This document shows, one piece after another, positions 25,522 through 35,178 of a DNA stretch of 54,078 nucleotides. Positions within the stretch are counted from its first letter, which is position 1. Every line of letters starts with the position of its first letter. Source of the DNA: Flavobacterium sp. Lineage in GTDB: Bacteria > Bacteroidota > Bacteroidia > Flavobacteriales > Flavobacteriaceae. Where the stretch lies: contig NZ_PNNA01000044.1 in NCBI RefSeq assembly GCF_013823965.1, forward strand, positions 1 through 54,078, given 5' to 3'. The notes beneath the pieces are model-generated. The model was given only the letters and a program-made list of their open reading frames with translations, was not told the origin of the DNA and made no database searches. The translations under genes and the position numbers were made by a program.

Positions 25522-28026
25522 ATGAAAAAAAGCATTCTACTAATTGCCGTTTTATTTAGCACTTTGAATGTGTTAAATGCCCAAAAACTGGATATAATTC
25601 CAACTCCAGTAAAAATAAAACAGAAAGAAAAAGTATTTGTAATTCCTGCATCGGTCCAGATTGTTGTCGACAAAAAACTGGAGAAAAGTATGGAATTTAT
25701 AGGAAGTAATTTTTATAAAAACACGGGGATTGCTCCAACAATTGCTATTGGAAATAAACAAAAAAAAAATGGAATCCAGTTTTTGGTAGATGAAAAAATG
25801 AGTCTTCCCAATGACGGCTATAAATTGAGCGTAACAAAAAAATGTGTTGTCGTAAAAGGAAAATCTTCAAAAGGTGTCCTGAATGGTTTTCAGACTTTGT
25901 TGCAAATTAGTTCTGCAAAAGAGGTAAAAAAAGGTACAATTCCTTTGGTAAAAATAGAAGATTATCCTCGTTTTGAATGGCGTGGAATGATGCTCGATGT
26001 GTCCAGACAATTTTTCGATAAAGAAACGGTCAAAAATTATATCGACTGGTTGGCAGCACACAAAATGAATGTTTTTCACTGGCATCTAACAGATGATAAT
26101 GGCTGGAGAGTTGAAATAAAATCAATGCCTGATTTGACTTTGAAAGGCGCTTGGAGAGGCCCAGGAGAAGTATTGTTGCCTTCGTATGGTTCAGGAAATA
26201 AGCGTTACGGAGGTTATTATACTCAAAACGACATCAAAGAAGTCGTTGCTTACGCAGCAGCTCGCGGAGTAGATATTATGCCAGAAATCGAGATTCCGGG
26301 ACATTCCCGCGCAGTAACCGCAAGTTATCCTGAAATTGGTTGTGTCACAACTGAAGAAACAAAAAGTGTGCAAGGGGAAGTGAAAAATGTTTGGTGTGTT
26401 GGTCGAGAAGAAAATTACGAAATTTTGGATTCTATCATAAAAGAACTCACCGGAATGTTTCCTTTCGATTACATTCATGTGGCGGGTGACGAAGTAAATA
26501 CGTCCACTTGGAAACAATGCCCAAAATGCACAGCCTTGATGGAAAAACAAGGTTTTACAGATCCGTTTCAACTACAGAATTATTTCTTTAAACGTGTCGA
26601 AAAAATTGTGGAAAAGTACAATAGAAAAACTACGGGTTGGAACGAAATCATGGAAGGTGGCGAGTTGAGTCCCAATACAGAAATTTTTGCTTGGCAAGGC
26701 ATCAGTTACGGAATAAAATCGGCACAAAAAGGGCATAAAACCATTATGATGCCAGGCCAATATCTATATTTTGACATGGCTCAGTCAGAAAACGAACGCG
26801 GTCACCGTTGGGCAGCCATTACGGATACCAAAAGAGCCTATTCGTTTGAACCTATTCCTGAAAATGATTTAACACCTGAACAACAAAAATTGATAAAAGG
26901 TGTCCAAGGCGGCTTGTGGAGCGAATATCTTGACCGTCCAACACGCTTTGTAGAATACCAAAGTTATCCAAGAATTTCTGCTTTATCAGAAATTGGTTGG
27001 TCACAAAAAAAGGATAAAAATTGGGATAATTTCTACAGTAGATTGACCAATAGTCATTTGCAACGTCTTGCCAATATGGGAATTGCTTTTAGGGATTTTC
27101 CTCCAACGGCAACTTACAAAAATGGAATCATTACAGTGACACCGCCTTATGAAGGTGCCATTGTTCGCTATGATGCGCAAGGAAATGAGCCTACAAGACA
27201 ATCTCCTTTATATACAAACCCAATTCCAACAAAGGAGTACGAAAGATACCTGTTCCGTACTTTTTTCAATGAAAATTCCGCAAGTCCAGCGGTAAAAGTA
27301 GAAAAACCAGCGGTAGCCAATTGGAACACTTCCAAAGTTGAAATTATCAAAATTTCCGAAAATATTTCCGAAAACGTGGACAAGAACGGAATTTGGTACT
27401 TGGATTTTGTACCAACAACAGATAATTCTAACGCTGGAGTTATTAGAGAAGTTTCCTTATTTGAAAATGATAAATTGATACAAACGTATTCAGAAGAAAA
27501 AACGTTACGATCAAAACCTCGTATGCGGTTTGTGATAGACAATTACAACGAACAAAACACCTATCGTTTGGATTTCACTATCGAAAATAAAGAAGCAAAA
27601 GAATCTTCTGCCAAAGTGAATTTCAATTGTTCACCTTATCTCGAACCAGAAGTAAAAGTCACTTCATCGATGATGGAAAACCCAAAATTCCCTATTGCAA
27701 AATTAGAGGATTACAATATCGAAACGTACTTGCGAACAGGTGTTCCTTGTGCAAATGGCGACTGGATTTTATACACTTTCACCAATCCTGTTACTTCTTC
27801 CAAAATTGACGTTTTGACAGGAATTCCGCACCATCCGCGATTCATCGTGAATGATGGCTATGTTGAATATTCGTATAATGGAATTGACTTTGAAAAAGGC
27901 GATAATTTTGATTATGGAAATGCTTCAATTTATCCAAAACAACCCGTAAAAGCGGTTAGAATAATGATTACAGGAACCAATAATGAGCCTACTGTTGCTG
28001 CTCAAGATTTGAGAATTAATCCATAA
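25522..28026 (+). CDS. GH20 beta-N-acetylhexosaminidase, copy 1
   Basis: 834 aa, exported (signal peptide ending near LNAQ). Residues about 20-145 form the GH20b accessory domain, then the GH20 barrel (YPRFEWRGMMLDVSRQFF, HWHLTDDNGWR). The catalytic pair is D323-E324 in HVAGDEVNTSTW: Glu as acid and Asp to position the substrate acetamido group. The region after about residue 540 holds a chitobiase-type beta domain, and the last ~120 residues resemble an F5/8C-like carbohydrate-binding module. It removes terminal beta-GlcNAc, here probably from glycan strands or NamZ products. The next gene begins 12 bp downstream. Its 5' end is duplicated as a relic at 22603-22679. Confidence 0.92.
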   Translation: MKKSILLIAVLFSTLNVLNAQKLDIIPTPVKIKQKEKVFVIPASVQIVVDKKLEKSMEFIGSNFYKNTGIAPTIAIGNKQKKNGIQFLVDEKMSLPNDGYKLSVTKKCVVVKGKSSKGVLNGFQTLLQISSAKEVKKGTIPLVKIEDYPRFEWRGMMLDVSRQFFDKETVKNYIDWLAAHKMNVFHWHLTDDNGWRVEIKSMPDLTLKGAWRGPGEVLLPSYGSGNKRYGGYYTQNDIKEVVAYAAARGVDIMPEIEIPGHSRAVTASYPEIGCVTTEETKSVQGEVKNVWCVGREENYEILDSIIKELTGMFPFDYIHVAGDEVNTSTWKQCPKCTALMEKQGFTDPFQLQNYFFKRVEKIVEKYNRKTTGWNEIMEGGELSPNTEIFAWQGISYGIKSAQKGHKTIMMPGQYLYFDMAQSENERGHRWAAITDTKRAYSFEPIPENDLTPEQQKLIKGVQGGLWSEYLDRPTRFVEYQSYPRISALSEIGWSQKKDKNWDNFYSRLTNSHLQRLANMGIAFRDFPPTATYKNGIITVTPPYEGAIVRYDAQGNEPTRQSPLYTNPIPTKEYERYLFRTFFNENSASPAVKVEKPAVANWNTSKVEIIKISENISENVDKNGIWYLDFVPTTDNSNAGVIREVSLFENDKLIQTYSEEKTLRSKPRMRFVIDNYNEQNTYRLDFTIENKEAKESSAKVNFNCSPYLEPEVKVTSSMMENPKFPIAKLEDYNIETYLRTGVPCANGDWILYTFTNPVTSSKIDVLTGIPHHPRFIVNDGYVEYSYNGIDFEKGDNFDYGNASIYPKQPVKAVRIMITGTNNEPTVAAQDLRINP

Positions 28027-28038
28027 TTAGGGAAAAAG

Positions 28039-29343
28039 ATGAAAAAATTAACGATTGGAATTGTACTTCTTTTTGTGATTCTAATAGGAATCAGTTGTCG
28101 CTCTGCAAAGAATTCGAAAACATCTTTTGATACAACGAAAAATGAAGTTTTCATCGATTCGATGATGAATAATGCGCTCGAAAAAGGTTTTTTCCCGGGA
28201 GCACAAATCATTGTGGGAAGTAAAGATGCCATTTTTATTTCCAAAAATTACGGGTATCACGATTACTCAAAAAAACAACCGGTAACAACCGATGATGTTT
28301 ACGATTTGGCTTCCATGTCGAAAGTTTTGGGAGCTACCGTGGTGGCAATGCGTTTGGTTGGAGAACATAAAATAAAGTTGGACGACAAATTGGGCGAGGT
28401 TGTTCCAGTTTATAAAAACACGCCAATTGCCAGTTTGACTCTTTTTGAATTACTGACGCATACTTCGGGACTAAAATCAGGAATCACTTTTTATCAAAGC
28501 CTGCTCACCACTTCCGACGGTTTGCCTTTTCTAAGTAAAGAAAAATCGGAAAATTATCCCGAGTTATTTGACAATTTGTACGTAAACAAAAATATGGTTT
28601 ATGACACAAAATACCTTTCTTTCGAACCAAAAGAGAATTATGTCCAGGTCTATAAAAATATGTGGTTGAATCCCGAGTTTTACAAATCGGTTTATGAAAA
28701 AATAGCTTTGGCCAATACCAATCCACGTGGCAAATATTTGTACAGCGACTTGAATTTGATTCTGGTACAACAAATGATGGAAACCAAAACTGGTGTAACC
28801 CTCGACAAGTTGGCGAAAGAAATTTATACCGAATTAGGAATTATAAAAATAGGTTACAACCCAGTAAAATGGACTTCGAAAGATGCCATAATGCCCACAG
28901 AAATTGACAATTTCTTCAGACGAGATACCCTTCAAGGTTATGTTCACGATGAAGCAGCAGCGATTTTGGGAGGTGTTTCAGGAAATGCGGGCTTATTCGC
29001 CAATGCAAAATCAATCTCGGTAATTTGCCAAATGTTCCTTAATAATGGAACGTATCAAGGAAAACAAATTCTAAAATCCAAAGTGATAAAACAGTTTACG
29101 AAATCACCACTTGCCAAAGAAGGCATTTATCGTGGACTTGGTTTTGACAAACGTAAACCTGATGAATTTTATCAACAAAATCATTTTGGACATACCGGTT
29201 TTACAGGAACATTTTTCTTCATAAACCCGGACAACAACAGGTTTTTGATAGTTCTTACCAATCGCGTAAATCCCACCCGAACCAATCGACTGATGTACAA
29301 AGATGATTTTTGTCCAAAAATTTGGAAAGAAATAAACAACTAA
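28039..29343 (+). CDS. AmiE-like serine hydrolase (beta-lactamase fold) lipoprotein
   Basis: 434 aa with a lipoprotein signal (lipobox GISC, Cys20). The domain is the class C beta-lactamase / penicillin-binding fold (PF00144): S92-M-S-K95 as SxxK, LLTHTSGL, YLYSDLNLI in the YxN-like position, and GHTGFTG near the end. In B. subtilis the same fold is used by AmiE, an N-acetylmuramoyl-L-alanine amidase encoded beside nagZ and namZ. Here it lies directly before two namZ genes, so an amidase that strips stem peptides is the favoured role (inference). Antibiotic resistance is unlikely given the context. A homologous domain is fused to GH3 at 35179. Confidence 0.83.
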   Translation: MKKLTIGIVLLFVILIGISCRSAKNSKTSFDTTKNEVFIDSMMNNALEKGFFPGAQIIVGSKDAIFISKNYGYHDYSKKQPVTTDDVYDLASMSKVLGATVVAMRLVGEHKIKLDDKLGEVVPVYKNTPIASLTLFELLTHTSGLKSGITFYQSLLTTSDGLPFLSKEKSENYPELFDNLYVNKNMVYDTKYLSFEPKENYVQVYKNMWLNPEFYKSVYEKIALANTNPRGKYLYSDLNLILVQQMMETKTGVTLDKLAKEIYTELGIIKIGYNPVKWTSKDAIMPTEIDNFFRRDTLQGYVHDEAAAILGGVSGNAGLFANAKSISVICQMFLNNGTYQGKQILKSKVIKQFTKSPLAKEGIYRGLGFDKRKPDEFYQQNHFGHTGFTGTFFFINPDNNRFLIVLTNRVNPTRTNRLMYKDDFCPKIWKEINN

Positions 29344-29378
29344 AAGAAGAAATTATAAATAAATTAAAAAATCATTTC

Positions 29379-30518
29379 ATGAAAAAACTAACCCTAATCT
29401 GTTTGCTGATTGCAACGGTTTCTTTAGCACAAAACATAAAAACTGGAGCAGAGAATTTCGAAAAATATTTGCCTTTATTGAAAGGCAAGAACGTTGGAAT
29501 TGTAACCAATCAAACAAGTATTATTGACGAGAAAACACATTTGGTCGATTTTTTATTGGCCAAAAATATAAAAATCAAAACCATTTTTGCTCCAGAACAC
29601 GGTTTCCGTGGTAAGGCTGATGCCGGCGAACATGTGAACGACGAAATTGATGCAAAAACAGGCTTGCAAATCGTTTCCCTTTACGGAAAAAACAGCAAAC
29701 CAAAGCCGGAACAACTTCAGGGAATTGACGTCGTGGTTTTTGATATTCAAGATGTGGGCTCTCGTTTTTATACTTTTATTTCGACACTTCACATTGTCAT
29801 GGAAGCTTGCGCCGAAAATAATGTTCCGATTATTGTATTGGATAGACCCAATCCAGTCGGAAGCATCGTTGACGGCCCTATTCTTGAAAAAGAATTTACG
29901 AGTTTTGTGGGAATGGACGCTATTCCAATTTTGCACGGAATGACTTTTGGCGAATATGCCAAAATGCTGAATGGAGAAAAATGGTTGAAAGATGGTGTTC
30001 AATGCAAATTGACGGTTATAGAATGTAAAAATTACAAAAGAGAAATGCCGTATAGTTTGCCAGTAAAACCATCTCCAAACTTGCCAAACGACCAGTCCAT
30101 AAATTTATACGCCAGTTTGTGTTTGTTCGAAGGAACGAATGTAAGCATGGGGCGCGGAACGGAAACACAATTCCAAATTTACGGTTCTCCCTACTTGCTA
30201 AAAAGTGATTTCGTATTCACGCCAAAACCTAATTTTGGTGCAAAAGAACCCACTTACAACGGCGTTTTGTGCTACGGAGAAGATTTGACCCAATACCCAA
30301 AACTGGATAAAATTGAGTTGAAATGGCTTATAAAAGCTTACAACACTACTTCGGACAAATCTCGTTTCTTCAATAAATTTTTCACAAGATTGGCTGGAAC
30401 CAAAAAATTGCAAGAGCAAATTGAAGCCGGAGTTTCGGAAGAAGAAATTAGAAATAGTTGGAAAGAAGGGTTGGACACTTTCAAAAAAATCAGGGCGAAA
30501 TATTTAATTTACAAATAA
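29379..30518 (+). CDS. namZ: NamZ-type exo-beta-N-acetylmuramidase (DUF1343 / GH171), copy 1
   Basis: 379 aa from ATG at 29379, which gives a good signal peptide (MKKLTLICLLIATVSLAQ); the open frame extends back to 29310 into the end of the previous gene. The DUF1343 hallmarks are present: GKNVGIVTNQTS, IFAPEHGFRG with the conserved EHG, VFDIQDVGSRFYTF, LDRPNP, LHGMTFGEYA and LPVKPSPNLPNDQSINLY. Characterised members (B. subtilis, Tannerella forsythia NamZ) release terminal MurNAc from the non-reducing end of peptidoglycan fragments. It is likely periplasmic. A close paralogue follows 38 bp downstream, a tandem duplication. Confidence 0.9.
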   Translation: MKKLTLICLLIATVSLAQNIKTGAENFEKYLPLLKGKNVGIVTNQTSIIDEKTHLVDFLLAKNIKIKTIFAPEHGFRGKADAGEHVNDEIDAKTGLQIVSLYGKNSKPKPEQLQGIDVVVFDIQDVGSRFYTFISTLHIVMEACAENNVPIIVLDRPNPVGSIVDGPILEKEFTSFVGMDAIPILHGMTFGEYAKMLNGEKWLKDGVQCKLTVIECKNYKREMPYSLPVKPSPNLPNDQSINLYASLCLFEGTNVSMGRGTETQFQIYGSPYLLKSDFVFTPKPNFGAKEPTYNGVLCYGEDLTQYPKLDKIELKWLIKAYNTTSDKSRFFNKFFTRLAGTKKLQEQIEAGVSEEEIRNSWKEGLDTFKKIRAKYLIYK

Positions 30519-30556
30519 AAGATTCTATTGGTCGAACTAATTAACAAGAGCATTTT

Positions 30557-31744
30557 ATGAATCAAATCACTAAAAATATCGCAAGTCTTTTTTTATTCAT
30601 TTCCCTATTTGGATATGCTAATCCGATACTGGAATCTGGAATAAAATCAGGAAAAGAAATTGTTACGGGTGCCGATAATTTCAAGGCCTATTTGCCCTTG
30701 TTGAAAAACAAAAAAGTTGGAATAGTGACCAACCAAACGGGAATTTTGACCAATAAAAAACATTTGGTTGATTTTTTGGTGGAGAAAAAAATTAAAATCA
30801 AGACCATTTTCGCTCCAGAACACGGATTTCGAGGTACTGCCGATGCTGGTGAACACGTATCTGATGATATTGACCAAAAAACAGGTTTGCCAATTGTCTC
30901 TCTTTATGGAAAAAACCAAAAACCAAAACCAGAACAATTGGAAGGCATTGACATCATGGTTTTTGATTTGCAAGATGTGGGAACCCGCTTGTACACTTAC
31001 GTTTCCACCATGCATCGAATTATGGAAGCTTGTGCAGAAAACAACATCCCCTTAATTGTATTGGATCGCCCCAATCCAAATATTGCCATTGTTGACGGGC
31101 CGGTTTTGGACATTGCTTTCAAAAGTGGAATTGGGATGCACCCTACTCCATTGCTTCACGGAATGACTTTTGCCGAACACGCAAAAATGATCAATGGAGA
31201 AAAATGGTTGAAAGATGGAATTCAATGCAAATTAACAATTATTCCTTGCCTTAACTACGACAGAAGCAAGAGTTACAGCTTGCCAGTGAGGCCTTCGCCA
31301 AATTTGCCCAATGACCAATCCATCAATTTATATGTCAGTTTATGTCTTTTTGAAGGCACTAATGTAAGCATGGGACGTGGAACTGAGAAACAATTCCAAA
31401 TTTATGGTTCTCCTGATTTACCAAAAAGCGATTTTGCATTTACTCCAAAACCTAATTTTGGTGACAAAGACCCTTTGTATAATGGAATAAAATGCAATGG
31501 AGAAGATTTATCAGCAATTCCAAGAATTAACAGGTTGGAAATTAAATGGCTCATCAAGGCATACCAAACAACTGCAGATAAATCTAAATTTTTCGACAAA
31601 AGAAAGTTTTCCATACGTGCTGGAAATGAAAAATTACAGCAGCAAATAGAAGCAGGACTTTCTGAAGAAGAGATAAGAAATAGTTGGAAAGAAGGTTTGG
31701 AAAACTTCAAGAAAATGAGACAGCAGTATCTAATTTATAAATAG
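30557..31744 (+). CDS. namZ: NamZ-type exo-beta-N-acetylmuramidase (DUF1343 / GH171), copy 2
   Basis: 395 aa with an N-terminal hydrophobic export signal. It aligns along its whole length with the preceding gene and shares the motifs KVGIVTNQTG, IFAPEHGFRG, VFDLQDVGTRLYTY, LDRPNPN, LHGMTFAEHA and SLCLFEGTNVSMGRGTE. Differences are spread throughout (for example GIGMHPTPL for GMDAIPIL), so it is an old duplication and perhaps a specialised one: Tannerella forsythia NamZ1 and NamZ2 differ in substrate length preference. The metallophosphoesterase gene begins 6 bp after the stop. Confidence 0.9.
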   Translation: MNQITKNIASLFLFISLFGYANPILESGIKSGKEIVTGADNFKAYLPLLKNKKVGIVTNQTGILTNKKHLVDFLVEKKIKIKTIFAPEHGFRGTADAGEHVSDDIDQKTGLPIVSLYGKNQKPKPEQLEGIDIMVFDLQDVGTRLYTYVSTMHRIMEACAENNIPLIVLDRPNPNIAIVDGPVLDIAFKSGIGMHPTPLLHGMTFAEHAKMINGEKWLKDGIQCKLTIIPCLNYDRSKSYSLPVRPSPNLPNDQSINLYVSLCLFEGTNVSMGRGTEKQFQIYGSPDLPKSDFAFTPKPNFGDKDPLYNGIKCNGEDLSAIPRINRLEIKWLIKAYQTTADKSKFFDKRKFSIRAGNEKLQQQIEAGLSEEEIRNSWKEGLENFKKMRQQYLIYK

Positions 31745-31750
31745 CAGAAA

Positions 31751-32674
31751 ATGGATAGAGGTACTTTTATTAAAACATCTTTGCTTTCGGCTGCTGTTCC
31801 TTTATTAGGATTTGGAACACCTACAGAAAGCAGGAAATCCACTCCCCTTCGGTTCGCTCATCTTTCAGATATTCATGTAAAAAAAGGCATTATTCCTGAA
31901 TCCGGAATGGCAAAAGCGTTGCAATCTGTAAATTCATTAAAAGACAGTCCTAGTTTCATTATCAATGGAGGTGACTCTATTATGGATTCACTTGAGGCAA
32001 ATAAGGAAGAAACCCAATTGCAATGGGATATTTTTAAGAGAATTCTAAATGAGAATAACAAATTACCTATCCATCATTGCATTGGAAATCACGATATATG
32101 GGGTTGGTTTTCGAAGGTTCCAGGCATTGATAATGAACCTCTTTACGGAAAAAACTGGGTTGTGGAAACTTTACAAATGCCTAAGCGTTATTATCAATTT
32201 CAAAGTGGTAAATGGCATTTTGTCGTTTTGGACAGCACCCAATTAAACCCTCTTGGAGGCTATATTGCAAAAATTGACGATGAACAATTTGTTTGGCTAA
32301 AAGAAACATTGAATGCCATTCCGAAAGACAATCATATTTGTATTGTATCGCATATTCCCATATTATCTATTTGTGCTGGTTTGTTTTTTGAAAAAAATGA
32401 GCCAAATGGTGATCGATTATTAAAGCGAAATTTAATGCACACAGATTTTATACAATTGAAGGAACTTTTTATTCAACATCCAAATGTGAGATTAGGAATC
32501 AGTGGACATATTCATTTGCAAGATGAAATTGAATATTTAGGAGTTAAATATTATAATAATGGAGCTGTTAGCGGCAAATGGTGGAAAGGTAATTTTCAAG
32601 AATTTGCGCCGGCTTATGCCATTATGGAATTATTTGATGATGGAACTTCCCGAAGAATAATGTGTGAGTGTTAA
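31751..32674 (+). CDS. Calcineurin-like metallophosphoesterase
   Basis: 307 aa. The start MDRGTFIKTSLLSAAVPLLGF looks like an export signal. Metal-binding motifs are complete: LSDIHV, GGDSI, GNHDIW, a histidine in VSHIPI, and SGHIHLQ. The fold covers the full length, so no extra domain is present, in contrast to the propeller-bearing enzyme at 23600. The substrate cannot be inferred from the sequence. It sits between the tandem namZ genes and the second GH20, in the middle of the operon, so a phosphorylated saccharide or wall-polymer substrate is plausible. Confidence 0.8.
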   Translation: MDRGTFIKTSLLSAAVPLLGFGTPTESRKSTPLRFAHLSDIHVKKGIIPESGMAKALQSVNSLKDSPSFIINGGDSIMDSLEANKEETQLQWDIFKRILNENNKLPIHHCIGNHDIWGWFSKVPGIDNEPLYGKNWVVETLQMPKRYYQFQSGKWHFVVLDSTQLNPLGGYIAKIDDEQFVWLKETLNAIPKDNHICIVSHIPILSICAGLFFEKNEPNGDRLLKRNLMHTDFIQLKELFIQHPNVRLGISGHIHLQDEIEYLGVKYYNNGAVSGKWWKGNFQEFAPAYAIMELFDDGTSRRIMCEC

Positions 32675-32693
32675 TGTAATAAAATAAAATGTC

Positions 32694-34292
32694 ATGAAAA
32701 AAATCTTTCTTTTTTGCTTTTTGCTTTTGTCGTTCACCTTTTCAGCACAGCAATTGGACTTAATTCCTGCGCCAGTGAACGTGAAACTAAACATCAAGGA
32801 AAAACCTTTTTCATTGGATGCACGTACAAAAATAATTGCTTCGGATTCTTTGAAAAACAGCGTTTCGTTTTTGAATGATTATTTAAAAAAGTACTTGAAT
32901 GTAAATTTAAACAGTACTGCCAATGTTACTGAAAATTCAGTTTCAACCATCAAATTGGAAATTGATAGTGAATTATCGAATAACCTGAATGAATATTCAT
33001 TGACCGTTAACAAGTCGGAGATAAAAATTCGTTCTGCATCAGCCAATGGTGTTTTTTATGGCATCCAAACGCTTATTCAACTCTTGCCTTACACACAAGG
33101 AACAGCCATAAAAATTCCTAGCGTTGCCATTACTGATTATCCTAGATTTGATTATCGCGGAATGCACTTGGATGTAAGTCGTCATTTTTTTGATGTTGCT
33201 TTTATCAAAAAATACATCGATTATCTTGCTTTACACAAAATGAATTATTTTCATTGGCATTTGACCGATGATCACGGTTGGCGAATTGAAATAAAAAAAT
33301 ATCCCAAATTAACTAGTATCGGTTCTTGGCGCAACAGCAGCATCATTGGGTTGTATCCTGGAACAGGAAACGACAACATTCGATATGGTGGTTTTTATAC
33401 ACAAGAAGAAATCAAGGAAGTTATAAAATATGCATCAAATAGATACATAACGATTATTCCTGAAATAGAAATGCCGGGTCACAGTATGGGCGTTTTGGCA
33501 GCTTATCCGCAATTTGGAACGACTCCTTCTATCCCGACAGAAGTTGCCCAAACTTGGGGTATTTTCAAAAAATTCAATAATGTATTACAGCCAACAGAGG
33601 AAACATTCCGTTTTTTAGAAGATGTTTTGACCGAAGTGATGGATTTGTTTCCTTCAAAATACATTCATATTGGAGGCGATGAATGTGATAAAAAATGGTG
33701 GAAAGAATCTGCCGTTTCCCAGCAAATCATGAAAGAGAATAATTTGAAAGACGAAAATGCTTTACAAAGTTATTTTATAAAACGAATTGAAAAATTCGTG
33801 AACAGCAAAGGAAAAAATATTATTGGCTGGGATGAAATTCTCGAAGGAGGGCTTGCGCCAAATGCTGTCGTAATGAGTTGGCAAGGAGAAAAAGGAGGCA
33901 TAACCTCCGCAAAAGAAAAACATAACGTAATTATGACTCCCAACGCATCATTATACTTTAACCATGCCCAGTTTGTCAAAGAGGACAGCTTGACGGCAAC
34001 TAGACCTATTTTGCTTGAAACAGTTTATAATTATGATCCGGTTCCAAAAGAATTAAATGAAGAAGAAAGTAAATTTATATGGGGAGCGCAAGGTTGTTTA
34101 TGGTCAGAATACATTTCTAACCCAGCAAAAGTAGAATATATGTTATTCCCGAGATTAGATGCTTTAAGTGAAATTTTATGGAGTCCAAGAAGAAATAAAG
34201 ATTACTTAGAATTTTTATCGAGGTTAAAAACCCAGAACAAAAGACATGATTTAATGAAAATAAAATACAATAAACGCAATCCAATAGAATAA
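32694..34292 (+). CDS. GH20 beta-N-acetylhexosaminidase, copy 2
   Basis: 532 aa with signal peptide (KKIFLFCFLLLSFTFSAQ). It has the GH20b domain, then the barrel: YPRFDYRGMHLDVSRHFF, HWHLTDDHGWR and YIHIGGDECDKKWW with the catalytic pair D329-E330, then AWQ-type MSWQGEKGG. It ends soon after the barrel, so it lacks the C-terminal beta and F5/8C-like domains of the 834-aa paralogue. This suggests a soluble periplasmic enzyme for short oligosaccharides, whereas the larger one may act on polymers. The next gene, murQ, starts 55 bp after its stop. Confidence 0.92.
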   Translation: MKKIFLFCFLLLSFTFSAQQLDLIPAPVNVKLNIKEKPFSLDARTKIIASDSLKNSVSFLNDYLKKYLNVNLNSTANVTENSVSTIKLEIDSELSNNLNEYSLTVNKSEIKIRSASANGVFYGIQTLIQLLPYTQGTAIKIPSVAITDYPRFDYRGMHLDVSRHFFDVAFIKKYIDYLALHKMNYFHWHLTDDHGWRIEIKKYPKLTSIGSWRNSSIIGLYPGTGNDNIRYGGFYTQEEIKEVIKYASNRYITIIPEIEMPGHSMGVLAAYPQFGTTPSIPTEVAQTWGIFKKFNNVLQPTEETFRFLEDVLTEVMDLFPSKYIHIGGDECDKKWWKESAVSQQIMKENNLKDENALQSYFIKRIEKFVNSKGKNIIGWDEILEGGLAPNAVVMSWQGEKGGITSAKEKHNVIMTPNASLYFNHAQFVKEDSLTATRPILLETVYNYDPVPKELNEEESKFIWGAQGCLWSEYISNPAKVEYMLFPRLDALSEILWSPRRNKDYLEFLSRLKTQNKRHDLMKIKYNKRNPIE

Positions 34293-34347
34293 CATCCATC
34301 ACTAAAATTAAAACAATACTATTTTGAGTATAAAACAAAAAAATAAA

Positions 34348-35172
34348 ATGAAAAATATGAAACCAGATACCGAAATTGACTCATTATATTCAGATCTTGA
34401 AAAAATGAGTACACGTGAAATGCTCACAAACATCAACGCAGAGGACTATAAAGTGGCCGAAGTGGTTAGACAACAAATTCCAATTATTGAAAAACTCGTG
34501 GATGCCATCGTTCCAAAAATGAAAAACGGAGGACGATTGTTTTATATCGGCGCAGGAACTTCAGGAAGAATTGGCGTCCTTGACGCATCGGAATGTCCGC
34601 CTACTTTTGGTGTTTCCCATGAAATGGTCATCGGAATTATTGCAGGAGGAGACACCGCAATTCGAAAAGCAGTAGAAAATGCAGAAGACGATGCGGAGCA
34701 AGCTTGGAAAGACTTACAAACTTTTAATATTACAGAAAATGACGTGGTAATAGGTTTGGCAGCTTCAGGAAATACTCCATATGTTGTTGGAGGATTGCAA
34801 AAAGCCAAAGAAAATAATTTAATAACGGGAGCCATTTACTGTAACAGCAAGGGAATTATGTCTGAAATTGCCGACTATTCAATCGAATTGGTGGTTGGTC
34901 CAGAATTTCTAACCGGTAGTTCCCGCATGAAAGCAGGAACTTCTCAAAAATTAGTCCTTAACATGATTTCCACTTCAGTAATGATAAAGTTAGGCCGTGT
35001 CAAAGGAAACAAAATGGTTGACATGCAACTTTCAAACAAAAAATTAGTAAATAGAGGAGCCGAAATGATTGTTGACGAGTTAAACATAGATATAGAAAAA
35101 GCCGCTGAGTTACTAAAAAAATACGGAAGCGTTCGACAAGCTTTGGCTGCATATAAGAATGACAATCAATAG
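34348..35172 (+). CDS. murQ: N-acetylmuramic acid 6-phosphate etherase
   Basis: 274 aa from ATG at 34348; the frame also has a TTG at 34324 and an ATG at 34357. A cytoplasmic SIS-domain enzyme that cleaves the lactyl ether of MurNAc-6-P, giving GlcNAc-6-P and D-lactate. Signatures: GAGTSGRIGVLDASECPPTFG with E82 and the following NAEDDAEQAW with E113, corresponding to Glu83 and Glu114 of E. coli MurQ; LAASGNTPYV; and the late SSRMKAGTSQKLVLNM. Length is normal. MurQ has no other known role than MurNAc catabolism, so it is the strongest marker of the pathway. The GH3 fusion gene begins 6 bp after its stop. Confidence 0.97.
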   Translation: MKNMKPDTEIDSLYSDLEKMSTREMLTNINAEDYKVAEVVRQQIPIIEKLVDAIVPKMKNGGRLFYIGAGTSGRIGVLDASECPPTFGVSHEMVIGIIAGGDTAIRKAVENAEDDAEQAWKDLQTFNITENDVVIGLAASGNTPYVVGGLQKAKENNLITGAIYCNSKGIMSEIADYSIELVVGPEFLTGSSRMKAGTSQKLVLNMISTSVMIKLGRVKGNKMVDMQLSNKKLVNRGAEMIVDELNIDIEKAAELLKKYGSVRQALAAYKNDNQ

Positions 35173-35178
35173 AAAAAC

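Noticed and set aside
28039..29343. Beta-lactamase annotation as antibiotic resistance
   Set aside because: The fold is shared with AmiE-type amidases; the gene is in a murQ/namZ operon and is a lipoprotein, so wall hydrolysis is more likely.
29379..31744. Tandem NamZ genes as an assembly duplication
   Set aside because: The two genes differ throughout at DNA and protein level and have different signal regions, so they are real paralogues.
25522..34292. Interpretation as a chitin utilization locus because of two GH20 genes
   Set aside because: No GH18 or GH19 chitinase is present, whereas MurQ, AnmK, NamZ and AmpG-like genes point to muramic acid.
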